DNA from: Gaeumannomyces sp. JS-464
Taxonomy: Eukaryota > Ascomycota > Sordariomycetes > Magnaporthales > Magnaporthaceae
Reading direction: 5' to 3'
NCBI GenBank assembly: GCA_002197995.1
Contig: NGZR01000004.1
Coordinates: 2,728,001-2,792,000 of the forward strand
DNA: 64,000 nt
A program made the position numbers and the translations under genes. Below, piece after piece: positions 13,016 to 25,039 of this stretch. The notes beneath the pieces were generated by a model that was given only the letters and a program-made list of their open reading frames with translations, had not been told where the DNA came from and made no database searches. Numbering within the stretch: the first letter of the stretch is position 1; every line of letters begins with the position of its first letter.

Positions 13016-14047
13016 TTAAAGCGACTCGCCGAGCAACGCATGGCCAGCCCAGCCCATACGCGAAATCTGGGTCTGCATGCTTGACAGGACCCTGGACTTG
13101 ACGTCGGGGTCTTCGATGTCATGGCCCACGAACGCCCCGTGTGTGCTCCTGAACTCGTGTCCCTTGAGCCTCTCCCACATGCGAGCGACTTCCTCCGCCG
13201 AGAGCGGAATCATGTTAGGGATGCTCCACATGAATGCGAAGCTGTTCATCCCGGGCGGGCGTGATCGAGGAGAACCCATCGCGTCGAATTCCCAGTTGCC
13301 TATGCCGGCCGGGGTCGTGATGAGGGTGTCGGCCACAAACAAGCGACGGTAGCAGAGTCCAACCAGGCTCCCGGGGAAGTGTCCGCCGAGGCGGATGGCC
13401 TGGAATCCCGATTTTTGGCCCGAGATGAGGATGTCGTGGGTCGCGGCCGCGGCGTCGCTACTGCCGCCGCCCTCTTCGGCACCAGCGCCAAGGAACACCT
13501 GTGACGGCGATGTCATGGTGAGCCACTCCTTGTCCTCGCAGGCGAGGTACACTGGGCACTTGAACACATTTGCCCAGTGCGCATGAGCGCTGTAGTAATG
13601 GGGGTGGGAGATGACGATGGCTTTAAGGCCGCCCAAAGCACGGATACGACCAATCGTATCTATGTCCAGAAAAGTGAGGCAATCCCAGAGGATACTTCCT
13701 GCGACTGTGCGGACCAGGATTGCGCGCTGCCCGATGGCGAATTTGGGCTCGGTCACGATGCTGAGCAGCAGGGGGCCCGTTGGATATATCCCCTTGGCAC
13801 CGACTTCGGTGGTGGAGTGGGAAAGCGTGTATGGATGGAAGACGTTGCGGTGACAGGCCTCCTCCAGGGCTTGCATTGTGGTGAAGCTCTGGCCCGAGGG
13901 AGGGGTGAACTGGCGCGGGTCGTCGCATATCCGACACGTCTTGAGTGAGTTGCGGTCGGCTGTTGGGAACTGGGTTCCGCAAGCGGTGCAGATCAGCCAT
14001 TGGTCGACCACATCGTCGACGTACTCTGGGATCGAAGCTGGCGCCAT
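13016..14047 (-). CDS. Metallo-beta-lactamase-fold protein with N-terminal Zn ribbon
   Basis: This is a single-exon gene of 343 codons from the preferred Met (14047); the open frame extends upstream to 14128. The start is chosen because MAPASIPEYVDDVVDQWLICTACG begins the conserved part. An N-terminal zinc-ribbon-like set CTACG..CRICDDPRQ is followed by the FTPPSGQSFTTM segment typical of a widespread ascomycete family. Next comes an MBL-like metal site, SHPHYYSAHAHW, in place of the usual HxHxDH. Further features are a GGHFPGS His and a late His in THGAFVGHD. Substrate is unknown; family members are annotated only as MBL-superfamily hydrolases. The frame is intact. Confidence 0.8.
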   Translation of the reverse strand: MAPASIPEYVDDVVDQWLICTACGTQFPTADRNSLKTCRICDDPRQFTPPSGQSFTTMQALEEACHRNVFHPYTLSHSTTEVGAKGIYPTGPLLLSIVTEPKFAIGQRAILVRTVAGSILWDCLTFLDIDTIGRIRALGGLKAIVISHPHYYSAHAHWANVFKCPVYLACEDKEWLTMTSPSQVFLGAGAEEGGGSSDAAAATHDILISGQKSGFQAIRLGGHFPGSLVGLCYRRLFVADTLITTPAGIGNWEFDAMGSPRSRPPGMNSFAFMWSIPNMIPLSAEEVARMWERLKGHEFRSTHGAFVGHDIEDPDVKSRVLSSMQTQISRMGWAGHALLGESL

Positions 14048-14730
14048 GATTTTGTGATGGTGTATGCGGATTGGGTGTGTAACAAGAGACGAAAATGAGG
14101 GATGGGAGGAGGCGATGCTGGGATGCAACCCTTCCTTGGTCTATGTATCACGCCTGGCTCAAGTTGATGAGGACGATGGCCACACGGCTGGATTCTAGAC
14201 TGGATTGTGCTCGGGAGCGTCCCGTCATCGTGAATTTACCTTGACAGGAGCTCCGAGCTTTTGCTGAAATCGGCAAGAGCTACAGGAAGTCTAGACCTAA
14301 CGACCTATTATGCTTGCCACTTGCAAGCCATCTGGCCGGTAGCTGCTACTTCTTAGTTAAGGTATAGATCTTTACCACTTTAAAGTGTCTGGTCTGGACG
14401 CGCAAAGATTTAGATGATACGAATGGATAATTGACATCAACAGCACTTCAAGACATCAGGCATACTCCTGCTGTGGCACAGCAAGCAGCGGCCCCTGTAA
14501 CAGTCCAGGTACCGCCCGCGCCCCGCGTTGCCCCACCACCTAAGCCCACGGATTCTACCCCGCGTCGCCCCCAGCTACATCATTCAAACGCGTGTGAATA
14601 TTCGAGAGCTTCAACTTGGGCTCCGACGAAACCCAGAACGGAGCAAAGTCACGCCAACCCTCGCGTTACACCACCGGATGAGAGCCCAGGGCCTACGAAC
14701 TCCCCGAAGACCACACCTGGGCCAAGCAAA
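14048..14730. other. Divergent promoter: MBL-fold gene / KAP120
   Basis: The gap between divergent starts holds no conserved coding sequence. An open frame from 14431 runs into the Kap120 start but shows no family similarity before 14731, so it is probably 5' UTR. Confidence 0.5.
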
Positions 14731-17700
14731 ATGAGCTTCGCAATCGAAGCTCCAGGGGAAGCAACCCTCTCAGCCTCCAGGAGCTGTGCACGAAGCTTGA
14801 GCTCGCGTCGTGCTCGACAGACCAAACCCAGAGGTTAGCTGCCGATCAACAGCTCAAGGCCTGGGAGACATATCCCGACTTTTATCCTCACCTCCAGGTA
14901 AGTGTATCTGACTCTTGGCTCTTGCGCGCTTCCCATCTGACCAGACGAGTTCCTGCTAACTTAAATCGGCGTCTGTTCTCAATCTCCAGACCATATATCT
15001 CGAAAAATCCATCAACCGCCAGGCCCGCTTCCTCGCCATTATCCTCCTCAAAAATGGCATTGACAAGTTCTGGCGCAACATCTCGGCCAAGTCAACCATC
15101 CGCCCCGAGCAGAAGAACATAATCCGGTCGAGGCTCCTCCAGGGCTGTGTGGAGGAGGATGATAAGAATCTCGCCGTACAGAGTGCGCTGGCCGCGGCCA
15201 AGGTCGTTAGGATAGACTACCCTGCCGAATGGCCTTCCGCCTTCGCCGACATGGTTGGGTTCGTTCGCGCCTTCAAGACCGGCAGGCAAGCTCAGCTTGC
15301 CGCCACCCTACGCGTCCTGCTACGAGCCGTCAAAGAACTCGCCACCGCCCGGCTCCGCAAGTCACAGACCGCCCTGCGTGACGCCGCCCCTGAGCTAGTT
15401 CAGCTGCTGGGCGAAGTCTACTCTGAGCAGGTCACCTACTGGCTTGAATTCCTAACACGTGGGCGTGGTGACGAAGACGCTGCCGACTACGCTATGGAGA
15501 ACAGTTTATTCTGCCTCCGGACGCTGCGGCCACTCGTCACAGTCGGCTATGACAGCCCGCATCGGGAGCAGCTCGTAATCGAGTTCTGGGGTATAACACA
15601 GAACCAGTTCGGCCAGTTCCTGGGCCTCGTCAGCCACGACTCGGCCGTTCCAGCCCCATACCAAGAGATAGTAGGCAAGCACCTGGTTCAGTTCACCAAG
15701 CTGCACGTAGAGGTGTGCGAATCACTTCCAACCTGCTTTGCACTCCTCCCCAACTCTATCCAGCTCGTTCACGCATACTGGGACCTCGTCGCCAAATTTG
15801 CCGAAGTCTTTGACAAATCTGGCGGCAAGCCATCGGATGATAACGATGGTGGCGCTTCGAAGTCCAAGGTTGAGGGCCCACTGCTCGAGAAGCTGACTCT
15901 CAAGGGGCTGCTTCTTCTCAGAAACTGCATCGCCATGGTCTTCAAACCTCAGCAAACATTCAAATACAAGAGTGCCGAGTTTCTCAAAGAGCAGGAACAG
16001 GCACAAGAAACGGTCAAGATGCAGCTTCTTACCGACCAGTTCGTCGCTCAGATCGTCGATGTGGTCATCACCAAGCTCTTTGTGTTTCGCAAGGCGGACC
16101 TAGAAGCTTGGGAGGAGGATCCCGAAGCATGGGAAGCGCAGGAACGCGACTCGGGCGATGCCTGGCAGTTTGAAGTGCGACCCTGCGCCGAACGTGTCTT
16201 CCTCGACCTCCTGATCCACTACAAACAGTTGCTCGGACCGCCCTACTGAATTATTTCCAGACTTCCGCCCAGGCCGGCTCCGACATCGTGGCCAAGGAGG
16301 CCGTGTACACAGCGATGGGCTGTGCTGCCCCGACGGTGTACGAGGTCTTTGACTTCGACTCGTTTGTGACGTCTACTCTAGTTCAGGACGTCCAGCTTCA
16401 AGGAGACCTGGCGAAGCTGCTCCGGCGACGCATCGCCATTCTCCTGAGTCAATGGGTTCCGATCAAGATGTCGGATGCGACGAGGCCAATAGTCTTCGAG
16501 ATATATCGCCATCTGATGAACCCCGAAGATGAGAGGCATAATGATCTGGTAGTCAGAGTCACAGCAGCGCGGCAGTTGAAGAAGATCGCGGACGATTTCG
16601 AATTCAAGGGGGAGATATTCCAGCCGTATGCCTTCGAGACGCTCACGCGGCTGGTCAGCCTCCTGAAGGAGCTCACACAGGACGACTCAAAGCTGGCCGT
16701 GCTCGACACCATTCGGGTGTTAATTTCACGCATGGAATCTTCGGCCAGACAGGTGGGCGACGCCTTGATGGAGACACTACCAAAGCTCTGGGCCGAGGCA
16801 GGGGAAGAAAGCTACATGCTCAAGCAGTCGATTCTCGCCATCTTGTCGACACTGGTGAACTCGGTAGGCGCCGATTCACAGCGGTACCATCCCTTCATGG
16901 TGCCTTTGATCGCTCAAGCGATGGATCCGTCATCAGAGATTCACAAATTCCTCGTCGACGAGGCCACCGAAGTGTGGAAAGCCACCATGACACAGTCCTC
17001 GCCGCCCGTATCCCCGGAACTGATGGCCCTTGAGCTCGTGGGGCTTTCTTTTATTTCATTCGACAACCAGCTTTCGCAGGAGCTTGTCCACATTGTGAAG
17101 TCGTACATCCTTCTTGCACCGGAAGGTATTCTCGGGGACGAGTACCGGCGGCCGACGCTGACCGCGCTCAGAATGGCTGTGGAGTCTAAAAACAAAGATC
17201 AGGTCCATCACGGTGCAAAGGCGCTGGATTATATGCTCCGAGTCGCCCAGGAGCTCGGAGGCTCTGAGGGCCTGACGGTGCTGGTGAAGGAGATGCTCGA
17301 TATCGGACTCCTACAGCTGGTGCTAGAGGGTCTGCACGACGCGTGGGAGTGTCATCAGACAACTGGCCCGCAGCGCCGAAATCCCAAACTAAGCCCTGTC
17401 AAGGAGGCGCACTACTTTTCGCTGCTAGCCCGTATTACGCTTGGCGAGCCGCAGGCGCTGGTCCATTTGATGTCGGTCGCGGGCGATGTCGCGTCTGTCT
17501 GGGCCTGGCTGAGCGCAGAGTGGTTCGGGTCGTTCGATATGATGGCTGATGCGGAGCGACAGAAGCTCTCGTGCCTGGCGCTGACGCGACTTTGCGAGCT
17601 GGCGGCGGCAGGACCAGGCGCTCCGCCGGGCTTGCTGGAGCTTGTCCTCTCTAAGCTGCAAGACTACTTCTCCATGTGGACGACGGTGGTAGTTGAGGTC

Positions 17701-17985
17701 CAGGGAGGGGATGCGTCAGCTGCTGACACGCTCATCTGGGAGGGATCGCCCGAGTCCAACGCGAGCGAGTTTGATACGCCACAAGACGTGCGCGAGAGGG
17801 CTTTCGCGTGGAGGGATCAGATCCGCAAAGAGCACACCTTCACTTTCATCAAGTCAAGGCTGCAAGCGCTCGTCCAGGCGACCGGTGGAGAGGCCGCGTT
17901 CGAGTCGCAATGGGCCATCAACGTGGACCGGGATGTTCTCGTTGGCTTTCAGAGGTTGTCAATGCCGGGCGGCGGCCAGGTTTGA
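14731..17985 (+). CDS. KAP120: Importin-beta family karyopherin Kap120 (importin-11 like), two indels
   Basis: This is a nuclear import receptor of HEAT repeats that binds Ran-GTP; yeast Kap120 carries Rpf1 and other cargo. Exon 1 is 14731-14897 and exon 2 is 14990-17985, separated by an intron with a TGCTAAC branch point. The importin-beta N-terminal repeat is clear: LKAWETYPDFYPHLQ, joined to TIYLEKSINRQARFLAIILL and IDKFWR, then the conserved RIDYPAEWP. One base is missing near 14762 (EAN-PLSLQEL) and one C near 16240 (LGPP-LLNYFQTSAQAG). With both restored the protein is about 1054 aa, close to the family length. An acidic loop (DDNDGGASK) lies around residue 340. It converges with the dehydrogenase gene downstream. 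Confidence 0.88.
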
Positions 17986-18411
17986 AGATAATGACTTGGG
18001 AGGGAAAAGGAGGCATGGACGAGTGGCGAAAGCGAGCGTAGAAATTCATAAGCCGTGTTTCATTGTTGTGCTCCTCGCGGTAATCACATGATGATGCCTA
18101 GAGGCCCGGGGCATAGCCCGTCAGCTTCCTGCTGCATCAGACCCCGTTGGTCGCGCTGCCTTTTGTGGTGGTTATGCCTTTTTTTTTTTTTTTAGCCTGG
18201 TTTCTTTCTCATACCCGATCTTGACTGTCTCTCTACCTTGGAAGATAGTGTTTAAATTTTTAGATAACGGCCCAGCCTAGCTGAAAATGGTGGTGATAGC
18301 TAGGTAGTTTTCGTGTGGTGTGATCCATACGCATTTCTGACATGTGCTGTCATGATTATTTGTTCTCTACAAGACGGGTTATGTTTGTATATACCGCAAC
18401 CGCTCGGCATC
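17986..18411. other. Convergent 3' intergenic region with T16 tract
   Basis: This lies between the 3' ends of KAP120 (+) and the oxidoreductase (-). It contains a T16 run at 18179-18194. Nothing else is recognised. Confidence 0.55.
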
Positions 18412-19801
18412 CTACAGCTTTGCCTGCTCGCCCTGGGGGACTGTGATGATAACCTTTCCCCACGTCTCTCTACCCCCTAGAGCTTGGAGGGCCGCCGGGA
18501 CAGCCTCGAGTCCGGCGAACTCTTTATCGGTGAACTCGGTGCCCCTGAATTTCCCCTGGCGGATAAGGTCGCGGATTCCGTCCCAGACTTCGGTGATGGC
18601 CTCGGGCTCATTGATGGTGTAGGCGCCCCAGTGGATGCCGACGATGGAGATGTTCTTGAGCAGGACCTTGTTCAGGGCCAGCTTTTCGATAGTGCCGGCG
18701 GCGAAGCCCACGACAAGGATGCGGCCGTTCCAGGCGACGCACTTTGTGCTCTTGTCCACCATGCCCACGGGATCGTAGATGATGTCGACGCCGCGACCCT
18801 TGGGGGTCAGCCTGTTTGGGACGCCGCGTTAGACTTTTGTACATCCCTCTGGTAAAAAAAAAAAAAATGTCACGGCAGGTGTGCTCACTTCTTGACCTTG
18901 GTCGGCCAATCGGGGTCGTTGTAGTTTACCACGTGATCGGCCCCAAACGCCTTCGCGACCTCGAGCTTGCGCTCGGTGCCGGCGGTGGCGATGACGACGG
19001 CGCCTTTGGCCTTGGCGACCTGGACGGCGGCCAGGCCGACGCCGCCAGCGGCCGCATGCACGAGGACGTGGTCGCCCTGCTTGACGCCCGCGCGGACCAC
19101 GAGGGCGCCGTAGCTGGTCGGGGCCGTCACGAAGAGGCCCGCGGCGTCGCGGAAGGACCAGCCGTCCGGGACCGCGAGCAGCGAGGCCTCGGGGGCGCAC
19201 ACCTTGGTCGCGTAGGCGCCCTGGCTGGCGCCGAAGACGCGCGAGCCGACGGGGAACTTGGCCGGCCGGCCGTTGACCGCCGAAGGGGCGGCGAGAACGA
19301 CGCCGGCGAACTCGGAGCCGGAGACCCAGGGGAATGCTATTCTCGGGGGATTTGATTCGAAATCAGCATCAATTGAACTTGGCCTGACTTGAAACCGCCA
19401 GTCGAGCTTGACCAGATGATTGACGGAACCTACGCGGTTGATGTTGGTATTTCCCCTGGATCTGCAGAATATCAAAGAAGTTTGCTGCAGCGGCCTGCGG
19501 ATAAGGGGAAGTGTGAGCGCGGCTTTGAACGAGATGGAACGTGGGTAACAAGATGATCATGATCGACTCACGTGTACTTCTATCAAGTATTGACCCGGCG
19601 CAGGGACGGGGTCTGGAAGGTCGGCCACCTTGAGCTCTTGCGGTCCCTAAGATGCGTCGTTGTCTCGTTAGCTCCTATGCCGAGGCTCACTTCAACGAGC
19701 AGCCGAGCCTTCACGCCGTCCAGACATGGCCATGGAAAGCTGGGGCGCGCAGTAAAGTCATTACCTACCTTGACATATTCCTTGAGTTGAATTCCGCGCA
19801 T
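18412..19801 (-). CDS. Zinc-less quinone oxidoreductase / MDR-family dehydrogenase
   Basis: This is a medium-chain dehydrogenase/reductase of the NADPH:quinone reductase type. Five exons are read: 19801-19769, 19646-19572, 19494-19434, 19336-18889 and 18811-18412, giving 338 aa with an intact frame. Exon 1 is MRGIQLKEYVK. Then follow the GroES-like substrate domain (AAAANFFDILQIQGKYQHQPPFPWVSGSEFAG) and the nucleotide-binding fold with AAAGGVGLAAVQVAK. The structural and catalytic zinc cysteines of alcohol dehydrogenases are absent, as in quinone reductases. Splicing CCGC to CATTCCCC restores the conserved QPPFPW. An A14 run (18854-18867, + strand) lies in intron 4. A role in catechol-quinone reduction alongside the nearby tyrosinase is only a guess from position. 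Confidence 0.85.
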
Positions 19802-21023
19802 GTTGGCAGTGAGGCTATGAGATGGGACTATTTGAAAATATTTTTCACTCAAACACGCTCGCTGAAAAATCGATGTTTTGTTGTTGTCTATCTTGAAAGC
19901 TGGCCCAGCTCTTTCGCGCCCCAGATCCTACCCCAGGGCTCAGTATTTGCTTGAGCTCAAGCAACCTCGGTCGTTGCTTTCCCCGCAAGTGTGCGGCCCC
20001 TGGACCTGCAGGGGGTGCAGCCGGGAAGACTGGGGCACAGCAGCTGTGAGTGCATGTTGCCTGGCACAGCCACCCATCCCCGGCGCTTCTGAGGCGCTGA
20101 CAGTCTGATTGTGGCTGGTGGTTCGACGGCAAATCAACGCGACACGTCAACGAGTCAAGGACGGGTGGGTGCAGCCATTATCGACTGGTGGGAACGAGAC
20201 GAAATGGATAGCAAGACCAAGCCTACCTACCGCTAGACAGGAAGGCACTGGCCCAGAAAAACACCCAGCCGTCAGAAAATAGCCGTAGGGGAGGCAGTCG
20301 TTACTATGGGAGGATTGAAATCCGAGCTGGACGAACATCTTCCATTGCATTCCATCAACATCCGAGCTGTCTGCTGGCCTTCCCCTATCTCTGCGCCACC
20401 AAAACGAACGCGAGAATCAAGCTTCGAGGGATCGACAGGATCGGAATCTGGATGAGTCTAGCGAGGGCCTGCCTCCGTCTCTATCTCCTGGAGAGCTGGA
20501 AGGATGATTTGATTGCCCGGTGGTATCTGGCGCCTCCAGAGCATGTTGTGTTGTTTGTGGTAATTGATGGGGGTGGGTGACAAAGCAGCCGCGACTGGGG
20601 ATCTAGCAGTAGCGAGCCTCAATCTGCTGCTGAGTTTTTTTTTCTCTTTGTGTTCTTGCCTCCAGTGCTGCAACCGACGGGACGTCATTTCCCAACAGGT
20701 CCACAGCTGCCGCCTCTTCCCCCACTTCCTGCTCGATGAGCTGACAGCGCATGCGTCGTCCAACCGCCGCCGCACGTCTCCATCAAGTTCCACATACCAA
20801 CAATCAGAAGTCGGATACCTATTCTTCAGCATTGCTCTACATATCTATTTGCCCGCGCTCGCTTCCGCAAACCTGAATCCGGCGGCTCCTCACGATTGCC
20901 ATCGGAAGCCCATCGCATCTACCGTCTCGCTTGAAGCAGGCAGTCAGGACAGCACGACTGAATCTGGCGTTGGCCCATCTCCAACGAGGAGCACCAGGCA
21001 GCGAGATAGCATCCCCGCCAGCC
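19802..21023. other. Divergent promoter: oxidoreductase / DSK2
   Basis: These 1.2 kb lie between two divergent starts. No conserved reading frame, tRNA or repeat was recognised. Confidence 0.5.
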
Positions 21024-22394
21024 ATGGCCGACGCACCCGAGGAGACGGGCGATGCCCAGCTCAGCTTCAAGGTCAAGACCTCGGGCGACGGCAGCCACAA
21101 CATCACCATGTCCGAGTCCGCCACCGTCCTCGATCTCAAGAACAAGCTGGCCGCCGAAGAGTTTGAGAACATCCCCGCCGACCGCCAACGCCTTATCTAC
21201 TCGGGCCGTGTCATGAAGAATGATGACGCTCTCAGCGTCTACAAGATCAAGACCGGCAACACCATACACCTGGTCAAGAGCGCCGCCAGCAACCCCTCCA
21301 GGCCTGCTCAGGCGTCCGCCGCCGCCGCCGTGCCCGCCGTGCCCACCAACATGGCTGCTGGCACTTCTGCGAGCAACCCGCTGGCTGGCCTGACCGGCGC
21401 CAGGTTCGCTGGCCACGTACCCCTCCCCAGCGCCGACCTCTTTGGTCCAGACGGCGGCGTAAGTGCACACCTAGTTCTTGAAGCATGCTCGCAACGCGCC
21501 TAAAAAAAACCCTCACCTTCAACATCGAAGGCTTTGCTAACACTAGCCTGTCCAACGCCCCGCTAGATGAACCCTCCCAGCGAGGAGCAGATGGCCGAGA
21601 TGCTGTCCAACCCCGCCATACAACAGAGCATGAACGAGGCCCTCCAGAACCCGGATTTCGTCAACTTCATGATCCAGTCAAACCCCATGCTGCGTAGCCT
21701 GCCAAACGCCCGCGAAATCGTCCAGTCGCCCCAGTTCCGCCACATGATGACCGATGCCGAGTCACTCCGCATGGCTTCCCGAGTGCGTAGGATGTTTGGA
21801 GGCCCTGGCGGCGCTGGTGCTGGCGCCTTCCCCGCCCCGGGTGCCACAAGCACCACCCCTGATGGCGCTCCGGCCTCGACGGGAACAGAGGGCGGCGCCG
21901 GCGCCGGTGCCAACGCCGGTGCGCAGGGCGTCCCGCAAATGCCGTTCGGGTTCCCGGGAATGTTTGCCATGCCGCAGGGCGCCGATGCGGCTGCCAACCC
22001 TTTCACTGCTCTCTTCGCCCCCCAGGCGGGCCAGCAGGTAGCAGGCGCGGGCGCTGGCCAAGGCAACAACAACCCCGCCTCTGGTGGAGCGGCTGCCGGC
22101 CAGGCGCCTGGTGCCGACCCGCTCGCATCTCTCTTCGGTGGCGGCCCCGGAGGAGGGAACCCATTCGCGTCGCCGGAATTCCAACAGTTCATGCAAGCGA
22201 TGCAGGCGGGTGGCGGCGGGTTTGGAGCGGCGCCCGCGGCTCCCCCGGACAACCGGCCACCCGAGGAGCGGTACGCGGAGCAGCTGCGGCAGCTTAACGA
22301 CATGGGATTCTTCGACTTCGACAGGAATGTGGCGGCGCTGCGAAGGAGCGGCGGCAGTGTGCAGGGCGCTATCGAGCACCTGTTGAGCGGCTAA
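21024..22394 (+). CDS. DSK2: Ubiquilin Dsk2 (UBL-STI1-UBA proteasome shuttle)
   Basis: Dsk2 carries polyubiquitinated proteins to the proteasome. The exons 21024-21458 and 21567-22394 give 420 aa with no frame errors. The N-terminal ubiquitin-like domain (about residues 12-87) includes SFKVKTSGDGSHNITM, IPADRQRLIYSGRVMKNDDAL and TIHLVKS. The start of exon 2 carries the STI1 region (PPSEEQMAEMLSNPAIQQSMNEALQ, NPDFVNFMIQSNPMLR). A long Gly/Ala/Pro-rich linker follows. The C-terminal UBA domain (about residues 375-419) includes PEERYAEQLRQLNDMGFFDF and ends GAIEHLLSG, with the MGF ubiquitin-binding loop. It is a complete, typical ubiquilin. Confidence 0.95.
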
Positions 22395-23105
22395 CGAGGG
22401 GATGGATATCAAGAAGCGCAGAGGCGGTTTCAGTCGATGCAAGATTATGTCGGTTCCTCCACCACCACTCTTCTCCTAAGGCACACGATATGCCCGCCTT
22501 TCAGGTCTGTCAAACGAAGCGGCCTTCCCCTCCCTCGTGAGAGGCGGAGACCAAGAGAATATCCCAAACTCAAACCTACGTTGAATTGGTGGCTCCGGAA
22601 CCCATCCCCATGTTACCCTACATTGCTAATAGTGTGAAGAGGTTGTAGTAGGATAGGCTCTATCAGGGTGGAATGAATGAAATGATTATGACCAACCGCG
22701 TGGCTTTCGACCCCTCAGACTCCTGATGCACCTGGGGCGCATTCTTTGTCTGAGGGCGAGTCTAATCGCATACCATTGATTCTGACCGAGGACGAACAAG
22801 ACAAAAGGTGTCGTGCAACAAAGGGAGATAGATCCCTACGTATTCATCTCACAAATGTTTGGCAGCGACAATGGCATATGTTGGCTGTCATCATACTATT
22901 GTTGCATCACCATCCGACTGTGATCTCAGGTTGAGAAATTCCCCTCGATTTAGGTATATAAACAACATCTCGCTGCCTTAAAGATCCGACGCGAACTTTC
23001 TAGACACACAAGGTCAGAAAACGGGATTTCCCTAACTCCCTTACGCGCGCCTTAAAACGACAAGCAAGAGTCGCGACCACGGTTCTTAGCAGGATCGAGC
23101 AGAAG
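22395..23105. other. Intergenic, DSK2 3' side and promoter of the orphan gene
   Basis: No coding sequence is recognised. The right part holds a TATA-like element about 145 bp upstream of the next start codon. Confidence 0.5.
22954..22962 (+). promoter_or_regulatory. TATA box candidate of the orphan coiled-coil gene
   Basis: GTATATAAA stands about 145 bp before the ATG at 23106. Distance and sequence fit a TATA box with a 5' leader of roughly 110 nt. No transcript data are available. Confidence 0.5.
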
Positions 23106-23875
23106 ATGCAGGAACTTGCCACCAGCGAGGCAGCGCAATGCGAGCTGAAGCTGCTGAACCTCGAGGGCGAAATCGTGACCATCAAGGCACCGGCGTTCCA
23201 GGAAGCCTACATGCCCTGGATCCGTGCCCACGACAACTTGCGTAGCCTCGAAACCCACCAGGAGAAGCTGAATGAGGACCTCAAACAGGCGAAAGGCGAT
23301 CTGGCGCAGCTAACGCCTGACCAAGACCCCGACATCGGCACCGCCGCCGCCAAGCATGAGGAGGCCGCCACCGAGATCGCGCAGCTCCGCGAGCGGCTGG
23401 ACGCGCTGCCCGCGGAGATTGCCGCGGAGAGCCGCACCTGCAACGCCGCGCGGCGGAACCTCCGAGGGCCCGACGAGGCGCTGCGGGAGGCGGTGGGCGA
23501 CATTATGGACCTTAGCCGGCGCGAGGAGGCGTGGCGGGTCATCGCGGCTCACTGCGCCGGCTACGGGTCGGGGGCGGCGGCGGCAGCCCACGCCACCCCC
23601 TCCGGATCCATGCCAACCCCCTGGTCCGGCTCCTGGCGGAGCAGGCGTTCCGCGACGCCAGGGACAGTCTCGACCGGAGGTCCGGGGCCGCCCGGGGGAT
23701 CGTCGAGTCGGCCTTGGAGCCGCGCGGCGACAGGCCCGAGCGGGGTCCCGGGACGGTCCGGGGGATCATCGAGTCGTACCTGGAGCGGGACGGCGACCGG
23801 CTGACTATGGATGAAGGGGCTGAGAGCCTCGCTATTCGCCAGATTCTTTGCGTCCTGCTTATCCAGGATGAGTAA
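23106..23875 (+). CDS. Orphan coiled-coil protein with a duplicated C-terminal motif, one indel
   Basis: I do not recognise this protein. The first part (residues 1-140) is a charged alpha-helical/coiled-coil segment (HQEKLNEDLKQAKGDLAQL, HEEAATEIAQLRERLDALP). Near 23545-23590 the frame must shift by one lost base (G/C-rich run), because a new open frame carries protein-like sequence: IHANPLVRLLAEQAFRDARD and onward to LAIRQILCVLLIQDE and a TAA at 23873-23875. In that part a motif occurs twice: ARGIVESALEPRGDR and VRGIIESYLERDGDR. Corrected length is about 256 aa. Without the shift, the first frame degenerates into Pro/Ser/Gly-rich sequence, supporting an indel. No signal peptide or membrane segment is seen. 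Confidence 0.6.
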
Positions 23876-24295
23876 TTATGGGTTTTGTCGACGCCTTGTG
23901 GACGGCTGTCCTCCTACCCATGAATGTTCAAGGCATGGGACTCCTCGGCACGGCTACGACGTCTGGTCAAGTAGAGGAGCTCGAGAACCAGAAAGAAAGG
24001 TAGGAAACCCATGAAAGCATGCCAGAGCTTCTAAGTAGGGAATAATCCCGACTTTGATTGCTGGGAATCGCCCGTGTTAGTGAAGCCCCTGAACTGAGAC
24101 TTGGCAACCGGCCGGGCTGCGTCGACTTTGCACGGCAAACCAAAAATAGCTGATTGACAAATTTTATACCGCCGTATTCGAGCATAAAAAATCCATATTC
24201 ATGACTTGAGCACATAATCATCGCGTGAAAGCGGCCCGCCGCAGCTTTGTTTGACATTCCATTTGCGGCCGTTCTCGCCAGATCTCATACCCGGC
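23876..24295. other. Convergent 3' intergenic region
   Basis: This lies between the orphan gene (+) and the dioxygenase gene (-). Nothing is recognised. Confidence 0.5.
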
Positions 24296-25039
24296 TCATG
24301 AAGTTCTCGCTCCTGCCAGGTTGTTCTCCGCCGCCATGTCTGCGAAGATGTCGAGGTCGAGGGGGACGCGCTCGCCCATCCAGATTGCGCGCTGCGAGTG
24401 GTCGCGGCGGGCGACCTCGATCTTGTCCTCGCCCGGCCCGGCGACGGTGTTTGGGTGGACCAGAACAGATAAAGGCCCGCGCCAGATGGCGATCCAGGCC
24501 ACGATGGCGCCGAACTGGGCCGGGGTGAAGACGTTGACCTCGATCATGGCGACGGGGTGCGGGCCGATGGGGCCTTGGAAGATGTTGTAGACGCGGAGCT
24601 CGGGGACTTGGTTTGTTTTTGGGGAGGTTAGAGTGGCGACGTGTGTAAGAAAGCACGAGCAAGAGCAAACCAGGGACTTACACTCGCGGCGGATGCGTTC
24701 GTGCAGCTCGCGGGCATACTTTGTCTGTGCCGGGCTGCCCTGGTTGTAGTATATGTGCACATCGCTATCGGCAGAGTCAGTTCAACCGAGAGTGCACCCG
24801 GACGCGGTTCTTACGGGATGGCGTGGGGCGATAGAGACTCACAAGCCGCCTCTCTCGCCCTTATTCAAGGGATCGACAAACTCGTTGTAGGCGCTGCTCA
24901 AGATGCCAGTCTGTGGGTTCACAAGGCTCTTCTCAAGGCCCTCGCCCACCTCGTCATTCGGGAGGGGGTCGAGGTTCTCGAACCCGACCAGAGGTGACGG
25001 GTATTGTGATGTTGCGGGATAGTAGCGGGTGTCTGCCAT
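24296..25039 (-). CDS. DOPA 4,5-dioxygenase family protein
   Basis: Enzymes of this family (the fungal/bacterial DOPA dioxygenase family, as in Amanita DodA) cleave the catechol ring of L-DOPA extradiolly; the seco-DOPA product cyclises to betalamic acid or muscaflavin. Exons 25039-24843, 24764-24682 and 24606-24296 give 196 aa with an intact frame. Visible are FDVHIYYNQ with the first His, REFPELRVYNIFQGPIGPHP with the second, EVNVFTPAQFGA, and LSVLVHPNT with the third; RRDHSQRAIWMGERVPLDLD closes the domain. An N-terminal extension of about 65 residues is common in ascomycete members. True substrate in ascomycetes is not established. A tyrosinase lies 12 kb to the left and an ammonia-lyase 2 kb to the right. 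Confidence 0.85.
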
